Assembly: GCF_001552195.1 (NCBI RefSeq)
Contig: NZ_BCQS01000005.1
Location: forward strand, 434,001-498,000
Source: Actinomadura latina NBRC 106108
Lineage (GTDB): Bacteria > Actinomycetota > Actinomycetes > Streptosporangiales > Streptosporangiaceae
Direction: 5' to 3'
DNA: 64,000 bases
Shown piece after piece: positions 32,577 through 40,304 of this stretch (its first letter is position 1; each line of letters starts with the position of its first letter). The notes beneath the pieces are model-generated. The model was not told the origin of the DNA. It searched no databases and saw only the letters and a list, made by a program, of their open reading frames with translations. A program made the translations under genes and the position numbers.

Positions 32577-33905
32577 GTGGACCGCGACCGCGGGGACCAT
32601 GTGATCGTCGTCGACCTCGGCTTCGGGGACGCGGGCAAGGGCACGGTCGTCGACCATCTCTGCTCCGCCGGGGCACCTCCCCTGGGGGGACGACCCCCCA
32701 GACCCCCCGGCGAACGGGGGGTGGCGGCGGTCGTCCGGTTCAACGGCGGCGCGCAGGCCGCGCACAACGTCGTCACGGCGGACGGGCGGCACCACACCTT
32801 CGCCCAGTTCGGGTCGGGAACGTTCACACCGGGCGTGCGGACGCACCTGTCGCGGTTCATGCTGGTCGACCCGCTGGCGCTCGCCGCCGAGGCCGGCCAC
32901 CTGCGGGCCCTGGGCGTCGCAGACGCGCTCGACCGGCTCACCGTGGACGGGGACGCGCTGCTGACGACGCCGTACCACCGGGCCGCCAACCGCGCGCGGG
33001 AGTCGGCGCGGGGCGCGGCCCGGCACGGGTCGTGCGGCATGGGCATCGGTGAGACGGCGTCCTATGCGCTGGAGCACGGCGAGGCGCCCCGCGCGGGCGA
33101 CTGCGTGTCGCCCGCGCGGCTGCGGCGCCGGCTCGCCGCCCTCCGCGACTGGTACCGCGGCACGTTCCCCGGCGGGGAGGACGTCCCGGACGCCGGCGCC
33201 TGCGCCGACGCCTTCACCGCGTTCGGCGAGCGGGTCCAGATCGTCGGCGGCGATCACCTGCGCGGCCTGCTGCGCGCCGGGAACGTGGTGTTCGAGGGCG
33301 CCCAGGGCGTCCTGCTGGACGAGTGGCACGGCTTCCACCCGTACACGACCTGGTCGACGACGACCTTCGACAACGCCGAGACGCTGCTGGCCGAGGCGGG
33401 CGGGACCGCGACGCGCCTCGGGGTGCTGCGCGCGTACGCGACCCGGCACGGCCCCGGCCCGTTCGTCACCGAGGACCCGGCGCTGACCGCCGGCCTCCCC
33501 GACCGGCACAACGGCGCGGGCCGCTGGCAGGGCGCGTTCCGGGTCGGCCACCTCGACGCCGTCGCGCTCCGCTACGCGCTGGACGCGGCGGGCGGCGTCG
33601 ACGGCCTGGCGGTCACGCATCTGGACGTCGCGGGGGCGCGTCCGGACCTGCGCGTCTGCCGGGCCTACGACGTGGACGGCGACCGGGTCGGCCGGCTGGC
33701 GGCCGGGCCGCCCGACCTGGGCCGCCAGGCCGCCCTCACCCGCCGCCTGCTCCGCGCGCGGCCCGTCTACGCGCCGCTCGGCGACCCCGTCGCGACGGTC
33801 GAGGACGCGCTGGGGGCGCCGGTCGTCCTGCGCTCGTACGGGCCCGCCTCGGCCGACAAGGAGGGTGACCACATGCGGACACCCATTGACCTCGGCCTCC
33901 GGTGA
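32577..33905 (+). CDS. Divergent adenylosuccinate-synthetase-like enzyme
   Basis: 442 residues. The PurA fold is readable: VDLGFGDAGKGTVVD (canonical QWGDEGKGK; the catalytic Asp and P-loop Lys remain), FNGGAQAAHNVV (canonical GGHNAGHT; His kept), FEGAQGVLLDEWHGFHPYTTWSTTT, AYATRHGPGPFVTED and GHLDAVALRYAL. The TTGRGIGP and GRRRRTGW loops that bind IMP and aspartate in PurA are changed, so the substrate is probably different. About 17 extra residues after the P-loop helix come from GC hairpins (32682-32722). GTG 32577 follows the vWA stop by four bases; GTG 32601 is an alternative start. It is a paralogue beside regulators, not a housekeeping purA context. Confidence 0.75.
   Translation: MDRDRGDHVIVVDLGFGDAGKGTVVDHLCSAGAPPLGGRPPRPPGERGVAAVVRFNGGAQAAHNVVTADGRHHTFAQFGSGTFTPGVRTHLSRFMLVDPLALAAEAGHLRALGVADALDRLTVDGDALLTTPYHRAANRARESARGAARHGSCGMGIGETASYALEHGEAPRAGDCVSPARLRRRLAALRDWYRGTFPGGEDVPDAGACADAFTAFGERVQIVGGDHLRGLLRAGNVVFEGAQGVLLDEWHGFHPYTTWSTTTFDNAETLLAEAGGTATRLGVLRAYATRHGPGPFVTEDPALTAGLPDRHNGAGRWQGAFRVGHLDAVALRYALDAAGGVDGLAVTHLDVAGARPDLRVCRAYDVDGDRVGRLAAGPPDLGRQAALTRRLLRARPVYAPLGDPVATVEDALGAPVVLRSYGPASADKEGDHMRTPIDLGLR
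32682..32722. repeat. Two tandem GC hairpins inserted in frame in the PurA-like gene
   Basis: CTGGGGGG-ACGA-CCCCCCAG (32682-32701) is followed at once by ACCCCCCG-GCGAA-CGGGGGGT (32702-32722). Both have perfect 8-bp arms. They encode a Pro/Gly/Arg segment absent from canonical PurA at this place. The structure looks like a REP-type palindromic element that entered the coding sequence and kept the frame. Confidence 0.7.
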
Positions 33906-33949
33906 GACCAAGATCCCGCTGAACGCCGCGGATCTTCCGGAGGTGGACG

Positions 33950-35929
33950 TTGCGTCTCCCCCAGCGCGCCCTGTCCCGGCGCACGGGACCGGCCCTGCTC
34001 GCGATCGCCGCGGCCGCCGCCCTGCTGACCGTCCCGCCGGCGCCCGCCGCCTCGGCCGGAACGGGCGACGGCTGCGATCCGATCGACCCGGCGGCGTGCC
34101 TGCTGCCGTTCCCGAGCGACTGGTACACCGTCGCGGACGGGGGCACGGCGACGGGCCGCCGCGTCGACCTGCGGACGACGCTCAAGAACGCGCTGGGCGC
34201 CCCGGTGTCGCCGGGCGAATGGAACCGGGCGGACGGGTTCTCCCCCGGCTCGCCGCTGCTCAGCCGCGTCCCGGGCGTCGACCTGACCCGCACCGGCGCC
34301 GCGCCGATCACCGACATCGGCTCCTCGCTGCGCGCCGACGCCCCGATCGTGATCGTGGACACCGCGACCGGCGAGCGCTGGCCGTACTGGGCGGAGCTGG
34401 ACGCGAACGCGCCCGACGACCGGAAGGCACTGATCGTCCGTCCGGCGAAGAACTTCCGCGAGGGCCACCACTACGCGGTCGCCTTCCGCAACCTGCGCGA
34501 CGCCTCCGGAGACCCGATCAGGCCGAACGCGGCGTTCACCAAGATCCTCGGCCCGGACCTGCCGTCCGCCGACCCCCTCGCGCAGCGGCAGCGGGACGAG
34601 CGGCGGGTCCTCGCCGCGCTCCAGGCGAACGGCGTGGGCCGCGACGGCCTCTACCTCGCGTGGGACTTCACCGTCGCGAGCCGGCAGAGCCTCGCCGGGC
34701 CCGTGCTGCACATGCGCGACGAGGCGCTCCGCAAGCTCGGCGACCGGTCGCCGTCGTTCCTCGTCACGCAGGTGACGAACGGCGTGGACGACAAGATCGC
34801 CCGCGAGGTCAAGGGCGTCGTCTGGGCGCCGGGCTACCTCGACCAGTACGGCGGCCTGCCCGGATCGTCCCTGCACCGGGGCCGGGACGGGCAGCCGGAG
34901 CAGCTGCCCGGCAACTCCCAGGCCGTCCCGTTCCAGTGCGAGATCCCGAAGTCGGCGTTCGGCACCCCCGCCCGTCCCGCCCTCTACGGGCACGGGCTCC
35001 TCGGCAGCGAGGGCGAGGTCGACGCGGGCAACGTCAAGGCGATGGCCGCCGAGCACGGCTTCATGTTCTGCGCGACGAAATGGATCGGCATGTCCGACGA
35101 GGACGTCCCGAACGTGATCACGGCGCTCGCCGACCTCACCCGCTTCGGGACGGTCGCCGACCGCCTCCAGCAGAGCCTGCTCAACTTCACCTTCCTCGGC
35201 CGCGCCATGACCCGCGGGTTCGCCCGCGACAAGGCGTTCCAGGACGACGCCGGCAGGTCCCTGATCGACACGGCGGCGGAGCTGACCTACGACGGGAACA
35301 GCCAGGGCGGCATCATGGGCGGCGCCCTCACCGCGGTCTCCCCCGACATCCGGCGGGCCGTCCTCGGCGTCCCGGCGATGAACTACAGCACGCTGCTCAA
35401 CCGCAGCGCCGACTTCCCCGAGTACGCGCAGGTCCTCGACCTGTTCTACCCGGACAAGCTCGACCAGCAGCTCGGCCTCGCGCTGATCCAGATGCTGTGG
35501 GACCGCGGCGAGGCCAACGGCTACGCGTGGCACATGACGGACGATCCGCTGCCGAACACGCCGAAGCACCGGGTGCTGATGCACGTGGCGTTCGGCGACC
35601 ACCAGGTGGCGCCCGTGGCCGCCGAGGTCGAGGCCCGCACGATCGGCGCCCGCGTCCACGCCCCGGCGGTGACGCCGGGCCGCAACCCCGACACGGTGCC
35701 GTACTGGGGCATCCCGGTCTTCGGCTCGTCCTACGACGGCTCCGCCATGGTCGTCTGGGACAGCGGCTCCCCGGCGCCGCCGCTGACGAACACGCCGCCC
35801 ACGCAGGGCCGCGACCCGCATTCGGACCCGCGCAACAACGCCGACGCGCGCCGCCAGAAGGCGGCCTTCCTGAAGACCGGCACGGTCGTGGACGTGTGCG
35901 GAGGGGGACCCTGCGTCATCACCCCCTGA
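33950..35929 (+). CDS. Secreted alpha/beta-hydrolase-like protein
   Basis: 659 residues. A Sec-type signal peptide covers about 1-36 (RRTGPALLAIAAAAALLTVPPAPAAS). The mature protein has CDPIDPAACLLPFPSDWYT near its start, YGHGLLGSEGEVDAGN (oxyanion-like HG) and the nucleophile elbow GNSQGG in a serine-hydrolase context; MHVAFGDHQV may supply Asp/His. The length and N-terminal domain are unlike ordinary lipases. TTG 33950 was chosen because GGAGGTG lies eight bases upstream and the signal peptide begins there. It follows the PurA-like gene by 44 bp and could be cotranscribed, but its exported nature suggests a separate role. The substrate is unknown. Confidence 0.7.
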   Translation: MRLPQRALSRRTGPALLAIAAAAALLTVPPAPAASAGTGDGCDPIDPAACLLPFPSDWYTVADGGTATGRRVDLRTTLKNALGAPVSPGEWNRADGFSPGSPLLSRVPGVDLTRTGAAPITDIGSSLRADAPIVIVDTATGERWPYWAELDANAPDDRKALIVRPAKNFREGHHYAVAFRNLRDASGDPIRPNAAFTKILGPDLPSADPLAQRQRDERRVLAALQANGVGRDGLYLAWDFTVASRQSLAGPVLHMRDEALRKLGDRSPSFLVTQVTNGVDDKIAREVKGVVWAPGYLDQYGGLPGSSLHRGRDGQPEQLPGNSQAVPFQCEIPKSAFGTPARPALYGHGLLGSEGEVDAGNVKAMAAEHGFMFCATKWIGMSDEDVPNVITALADLTRFGTVADRLQQSLLNFTFLGRAMTRGFARDKAFQDDAGRSLIDTAAELTYDGNSQGGIMGGALTAVSPDIRRAVLGVPAMNYSTLLNRSADFPEYAQVLDLFYPDKLDQQLGLALIQMLWDRGEANGYAWHMTDDPLPNTPKHRVLMHVAFGDHQVAPVAAEVEARTIGARVHAPAVTPGRNPDTVPYWGIPVFGSSYDGSAMVVWDSGSPAPPLTNTPPTQGRDPHSDPRNNADARRQKAAFLKTGTVVDVCGGGPCVITP

Positions 35930-35952
35930 CCCGCACCTGAGAAGATCGGAGC

Positions 35953-36657
35953 ATGCTCCAGGTCTGCCCGAACGGGCCCCGGACCGAGGGGGTGCCGGTC
36001 TCGCCGGAGGAGGTCGCCGCCGCGGTCCGCGCCGCCGCCGACGTCGGCGCGCAGGACGCGCACCTGCATCCGAAGGACGACGCGGGCGCCGACACCCTGG
36101 ACGCGTTCCGCGTCGCCGAGACGGTCACCGCCGTGCGCGCGACGACCCCGAACATCCGGGTCGGCGTCACCACGGGCGCCTGGACGGCCCCCGACCCGGC
36201 CGAGCGCGCCGCGCTGATCCGGTCCTGGACCGTCCTGCCCGACCACGCGTCGGTGAACTTCCACGAGCCCGGCGCCGAACTGGTCGCCGAGGCGCTGATC
36301 GAACGCGGCGTCGCGATCGAGGCGGGCATCTTCTCCGGCACCGAGGCCGCCGAGCGGTTCCTGCGCTGGCCGCACGCCGGCCACGTGCTGCGGATCCTCG
36401 CCGAGGTGACCGACACCGACCCGGGGACCGCGCCCGGCACGGCCAAGGCGCTGCTGCACGCCATCGGCACCGGGCACGAGCGCCCGGTCCTGCTGCACGG
36501 CGAGGACGGCGGCGCCTGGCCGGTGCTGCGCCTCGCCGTCCGGCACAACCTGGACGTCCGGATCGGGCTGGAGGACACCCTCGCCCTCCCGGACGGCTCC
36601 CCGGCCGACGACAACGCCGTCCTGATCCAGACGGCCCGCGCCCTGCTCGCCCCGTAG
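35953..36657 (+). CDS. BKACE-family beta-keto acid cleavage enzyme (DUF849)
   Basis: 234 residues, shorter than the typical 270-300. N-terminal CPNGPRT and AHLHPKDDAG (metal-binding HxH), the SVNFHEPGA strand and RIGLEDTLALPDG near the C-terminus define the family, which condenses a beta-keto acid with acetyl-CoA using Zn. Short actinomycete members of this kind are common and their substrates are mostly unknown. It follows the hydrolase gene by 23 bp. Its stop codon begins a 14-bp tandem repeat. Confidence 0.85.
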   Translation: MLQVCPNGPRTEGVPVSPEEVAAAVRAAADVGAQDAHLHPKDDAGADTLDAFRVAETVTAVRATTPNIRVGVTTGAWTAPDPAERAALIRSWTVLPDHASVNFHEPGAELVAEALIERGVAIEAGIFSGTEAAERFLRWPHAGHVLRILAEVTDTDPGTAPGTAKALLHAIGTGHERPVLLHGEDGGAWPVLRLAVRHNLDVRIGLEDTLALPDGSPADDNAVLIQTARALLAP

Positions 36658-36694
36658 CGCCCGTCCCGTAGCGCCCGTCCCGTAGCGCTCGTCC
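36653..36694. repeat. 14-bp tandem repeat, three copies, starting at a stop codon
   Basis: CGTAGCGCCCGTCC at 36653, 36667 and 36681 (the third has one change). The first copy contains the TAG stop of the BKACE gene. A period of 14 places the repeated TAGs in three different frames. Confidence 0.9.
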
Positions 36695-36719
36695 GCTGGC
36701 CGCTCGTCCCGCAGCCGGG

Positions 36720-37337
36720 TCAGGAGCGGGGGTTGTGGCCGGCGGCGTCCATGCGGGCCCAGTCGGCCTCCCACATCTCGTCGCGGTGCCGGTCGCAGCG
36801 GCGGCGGACCAGGGCGTAGCCGAGCAGCACGGGCATCGCGCAGCCGAGGACGGCCGCGGCGCCCGCGTAGACGGCGTCGGTCACCGTCCGGCTGTGCGGG
36901 CGGGGGCGCACGGCCGGATCGCCGTGCCGGTCGATCCAGATCGTCCGGTGCGCGCCCGCTTTCGCGTTCTTCCAGCTCGGCAGCGTCCCGACGCGGGGCT
37001 CGCCGTTCGGGCCCGGCCAGGTCGCCTGGACGGTCTCATGGATGTAGCGGTCGCCGGAGGAGCCCACGCCGCCGATCGAGGTGACGGTGGCGACCACCTG
37101 GTGCCGGTTCGCGCGCTCGGCGTTCTCCGCATGGGTTCCCGCGCCGTAGGACCAGGACGCCGCCAGCGCCGCCAGCGGCGGTGCGGCACCGAGCAGCAGC
37201 AGGAGCAGCCCGAGGGCGACCAGCCGCTGGACGCGGTCCACGCGGCGGCGCAGCCCGTTCGGCTCCAGCCCGAGCCGGCGGCGCAGCCTGACCACGGGCC
37301 CGCCACCGCGGCGGATGCCTGACCTGCGCATTCGCAT
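36720..37337 (-). CDS. Rv1733c-like two-TM membrane protein
   Basis: 205 residues. There is a basic N-terminus (about 1-35), TM1 at about 40-62, an extracytoplasmic domain at 63-150 with WSYGAGTHAENAERANRHQVVATV and TVTDAVYAG, TM2 at about 152-175 and a short cytoplasmic end with WEADWARMD. This layout and the motifs match Rv1733c-family proteins of mycobacteria and streptomycetes, whose function is unknown. ATG 37337 follows GGGAGG by three bases; ATG 37331 has better spacing. Confidence 0.75.
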   Translation of the reverse strand: MRMRRSGIRRGGGPVVRLRRRLGLEPNGLRRRVDRVQRLVALGLLLLLLGAAPPLAALAASWSYGAGTHAENAERANRHQVVATVTSIGGVGSSGDRYIHETVQATWPGPNGEPRVGTLPSWKNAKAGAHRTIWIDRHGDPAVRPRPHSRTVTDAVYAGAAAVLGCAMPVLLGYALVRRRCDRHRDEMWEADWARMDAAGHNPRS

Positions 37338-37374
37338 TCACCTCCCCGGGGAGCGCCCTCCCGGCAAGAGGCCT

Positions 37375-38976
37375 TCAGCCTTCTTTACCGAGGATATTCC
37401 CGAGTTCGTTGAACGGCACATCGCCGGTGGCCGAATCATTTCCCGAATCGTGTCCGATATGCCGGGTTGATGACCGATTTAGGCCATCGTCCGGACCGTC
37501 GGCGTCCCGCCGGGCCCCCACCGCCAGCGCCAGCAGGGCCCCGAGCACGCACATCCCCGCGGTGATCCAGAAGATCTCCTGGTACTCGGTGCGCAGCGCG
37601 TCCTGCAACGCGGCGTTGTAGACCTTCATCTGCCGCGCGAACTCGTCCTTCGACATCAGGAACGGCAGCGGCGGCTTCAGATCGGCCGTCAGCGCGTGGA
37701 AACGGTAGAACCCCCACGCCGACAGCGCGGACACGCCGAGCAGCATGCCCATCATCCGCGCCACCACCACGGCCGCCGACGCGACGCCGTGCCGCCCCGC
37801 CGGGACGAACGCCAGCACCGCCGACGACACCGGCGCGATCACCAGGCCGAGACCGAGACCGGTCACCACGAGATCGACGTCCATCCGCGGGAGCGGCCCG
37901 TACGAGGCGTTCGCCAGATCCGCCGGCCAGCCGGCGATCAGCAGGTAGCCCGCCGCGGACACCGCCATGCCCGCCGCCATCGGCCACCGCTCCCCCACCC
38001 GCCGGGCGATCAGCCCGCCGGCCACCGCCGCGACGGGCAGCGCCACCAGGAACCTCGTCAGCAGCAGCGCGCCCTCCGTGGTGTCCTTGTGCAGGACGGT
38101 CTGCGCCACCAGCACGACGTCCACCAGCGTCACCATCAGCGCCGCACCCGACAGCAGGCTCACGCCCAGCGTCGCCAGCAGCGGCCCGCGCCGCACACCC
38201 GAAAGATCGAGGAGCCGCGTCCTGGTCCTGACCTCCCACAGGACGAACACCGCCAGCACCGCGGCGCCCGCACCCAGCACCGGCAGCCCCCACGGCGGCA
38301 GCGCCGACTCCTCCGGCTCCGGGTTGTAGACGGCCGCGACCAGCAGCCCGAGGCCCAGCGCCAGCAGCAGGCCGCCGACGACGTCCACGCCCGGCCGCGG
38401 CCCCTCCTTGCGCCCGCCGGGCACGGCCACCTGCACGGCGGCCATCGCCACGACCACCAGCGGCACGTTGATCCAGAAGATCGCACGCCAGTCCAGCACC
38501 GCCGCGATCCCCGCCCCGTACAGCGGGCCGAGCACGCTGCCGAGCTCCTGCGCGGCCCCCACCGCGCCGAGCACCACCGGCCGCTGCCGCTCCTCCCACA
38601 GGTCCCCGGCCAGCGCCATCGTCACCGGCAGCAGCGCGCCGCCCGCGACGCCCTGCACCGCCCGCCCCGCCGTCAGCACCGGCACGTCGTGCGCCAGCGC
38701 CGTCACCACCGATCCCACCGCGAAGAACACCAGGCACGCCTGCAGCAGCGGACGCCGGCCGAACCGGTCCGACAACTGCCCGAGCAGCGGCATCGCCGCC
38801 ACGTAGCCCAGCAGGAACCCCGTCAGGACCGGCGTCACCCGCTCCAGCCGGTTGATCGGGATCCCGACGTCCTTGACCATCGGCACCAGGACCGTCGTCA
38901 CCACATACGCGTCCAGCGCGGCCAGCAGCACCACCGCGCCGCCGGCCCCGATCGCGACCCGGCGCCGCTCCCTCAC
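37375..38976 (-). CDS. P55 (Rv1410c)-like MFS lipid exporter
   Basis: 533 residues, 14 predicted helices. Motif A ([13 protein letters not shown]) follows TM2 and the motif C region is [11 protein letters not shown]. Between the last two helices is a long extracytoplasmic insertion (about 425-465, [14 protein letters not shown] to TEYQEIF). In mycobacterial P55 the extended TM11-TM12 region guides triacylglycerol to LprG. The gene directly follows an LprG-like lipoprotein gene (10 bp), as in the mycobacterial operon. Role in lipid rather than drug export is inferred from this pairing. GTG start. The C-terminal 50 residues are polar and disordered. Confidence 0.75.
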   Translation of the reverse strand: MRERRRVAIGAGGAVVLLAALDAYVVTTVLVPMVKDVGIPINRLERVTPVLTGFLLGYVAAMPLLGQLSDRFGRRPLLQACLVFFAVGSVVTALAHDVPVLTAGRAVQGVAGGALLPVTMALAGDLWEERQRPVVLGAVGAAQELGSVLGPLYGAGIAAVLDWRAIFWINVPLVVVAMAAVQVAVPGGRKEGPRPGVDVVGGLLLALGLGLLVAAVYNPEPEESALPPWGLPVLGAGAAVLAVFVLWEVRTRTRLLDLSGVRRGPLLATLGVSLLSGAALMVTLVDVVLVAQTVLHKDTTEGALLLTRFLVALPVAAVAGGLIARRVGERWPMAAGMAVSAAGYLLIAGWPADLANASYGPLPRMDVDLVVTGLGLGLVIAPVSSAVLAFVPAGRHGVASAAVVVARMMGMLLGVSALSAWGFYRFHALTADLKPPLPFLMSKDEFARQMKVYNAALQDALRTEYQEIFWITAGMCVLGALLALAVGARRDADGPDDGLNRSSTRHIGHDSGNDSATGDVPFNELGNILGKEG

Positions 38977-38986
38977 CCGGGCCGCC

Positions 38987-39667
38987 CTACTTCGGCGCGC
39001 TGATCTTGTACGGGGCGTCGAACTCGGTGAACGAGATCACCACCGCGCCGCCCTTCGGAAACGTCCCGCGCACCTTCACCAGCCGGTGATCGGCCTTGCG
39101 CACCCACACCTGGCCGTCCATGTCCGCGTTGATGCCCGGGATCAGGCCCGCGATCTGCGCCTTCGGCAGCTTCGCGCCCACCCGGTACGCCTCCTCGCCG
39201 TCCACCTTCTCCACGGCCTGCGGCTCCGGCGCCTTCGCCGACGTCAGCAGCATCGGGATCCCGCGCTGCGGATCCAGCACCGCCGACGGGTCGTACACGC
39301 TCGCGGCGAGGGCCTTCGGCAGCTTCCGCCAGCCGCCCGTCCCCGCGTCCAGGTAGATGCTGTCGCCCACCGCGACGACCTTCATCTCCACGTTCTGGCC
39401 CTGCTGCTCGACCGTCAGCGTCCCCTGCGCGTCCCCGCTCCGGAGCAGCTTCATGTCGCCGCCCTTCACGATGACCGGCGTCGTGCCGTCCGACTCCAGC
39501 GCGAACCCGACGCTCGTCAAGGCCCCCATGGCCTGCGCCGCCTGCCGGAGCGTCTGCGCCGCGTCGAAATCCGCCTTCTTCGCCGGCTCATCGGACCCGC
39601 CATCGCACGCGCCCGCGAACACGAGCGCCAGCAGGACGGGAACAAGGGCCAGTATGCGTCTGGACAT
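38987..39667 (-). CDS. lprG: LprG/LppX-family lipoprotein
   Basis: 226 residues. The lipobox is FAGAC (about residues 17-21) after a hydrophobic signal. The mature domain has the LppX/LprAFG pattern: [26 protein letters not shown], then [35 protein letters not shown] and [21 protein letters not shown]. These proteins carry acylated lipids in a hydrophobic pocket across the envelope. It is cotranscribed with the P55-like transporter. The symbol is given by family and context, not proven orthology. Confidence 0.82.
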   Translation of the reverse strand: MSRRILALVPVLLALVFAGACDGGSDEPAKKADFDAAQTLRQAAQAMGALTSVGFALESDGTTPVIVKGGDMKLLRSGDAQGTLTVEQQGQNVEMKVVAVGDSIYLDAGTGGWRKLPKALAASVYDPSAVLDPQRGIPMLLTSAKAPEPQAVEKVDGEEAYRVGAKLPKAQIAGLIPGINADMDGQVWVRKADHRLVKVRGTFPKGGAVVISFTEFDAPYKISAPK

Positions 39668-39821
39668 ACGCGGGACCCTACCGACCGGTCACCACACCCG
39701 TCACTCGCCTCCTGGTATGACATGGCCCCGCCGAAAGGAGGACGTCCTCCACGCCCCCACTGCTCACCGCCGCTAAGATTGCACCCGGCAAAACCCCCGC
39801 CGTCACCGGGGGAACGGCCGC

Positions 39822-39895
39822 GGGGCGGTAGCTCAGCTGGTCAGAGCAGAAGACTCATAATCTTCCGGTCGCGGGTTCGAGTCCCGCCCGCCCTA
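39822..39895 (+). tRNA. tRNA with CAT anticodon (tRNA-Met, or Ile2)
   Basis: 74 nt with a full cloverleaf. The acceptor GGGGCGG/CCGCCCT has one G-U pair. The D stem is GCTC/GAGC, the anticodon stem GAAGA/TCTTC with loop CTCATAA and the T stem GCGGG/CCCGC with loop TTCGAGT. CCA is not encoded. The acceptor pair at 1-72 and normal D arm exclude initiator tRNA. Elongator Met is most likely; a lysidine-modified tRNA-Ile(CAT) cannot be ruled out without identity-element comparison. Confidence 0.93.
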
Positions 39896-39927
39896 CAGCG
39901 CGGCGGCGTCCTCGTGCGCCTCCGCTT

Positions 39928-40296
39928 TCAGTCCCGGCCGGTGCGGTCGCGGGTGAACTTCGCCGTCAGATCGAGCAGGGCGGCCGCAGCGACCACGGCC
40001 GTGAGGCCGAGGACGGCCAGTTCAGCCGCGTTGTGGTGGCGGAACAGCTCGACGAGGGCCAGGGTCAGGGACGCGGCGGCCATGATCAGCGCCACCAGGG
40101 TGTGCAGGCGGCCGACCTCGGAGTGGGGCCAGTCCGCCGGGGTCGTCTCCGGCGGGGCGGGAGCCTGCCTGCGGTGGCCGGCGAGCGCCCGGCTCGTCCA
40201 CGCGGAGCTGTCCCTCCGCCCGAGACGGTGCAGACCCAGGGCGGACAGCACTATGACGAGCGCGTAGCAGGCCACGAAGACCGCTTCGAAGCTCAT
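39928..40296 (-). CDS. Small membrane protein coupled to NO reductase
   Basis: 122 residues, three predicted helices (about 4-22, 65-82, 88-105) and no enzyme motif. The start is 8 bp after the stop of the NO reductase gene, so both belong to one transcript. It is probably an accessory membrane protein for the reductase or nitric-oxide detoxification; the role is inferred from position only. Confidence 0.65.
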   Translation of the reverse strand: MSFEAVFVACYALVIVLSALGLHRLGRRDSSAWTSRALAGHRRQAPAPPETTPADWPHSEVGRLHTLVALIMAAASLTLALVELFRHHNAAELAVLGLTAVVAAAALLDLTAKFTRDRTGRD

Positions 40297-40304
40297 GCCC
40301 TCCC

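Noticed and set aside
33861-33905. Strong ribosome site AAGGAGGGTGACC followed by ATG at 33873, suggesting a new gene
   Set aside because: The ATG is in frame with the PurA-like gene and gives only ten residues before its stop, so it is most likely coincidence.
39822-39895. tRNA as attachment site of an integrated element
   Set aside because: No integrase gene and no repeat of the tRNA 3' end was seen nearby; the flanking genes look chromosomal.
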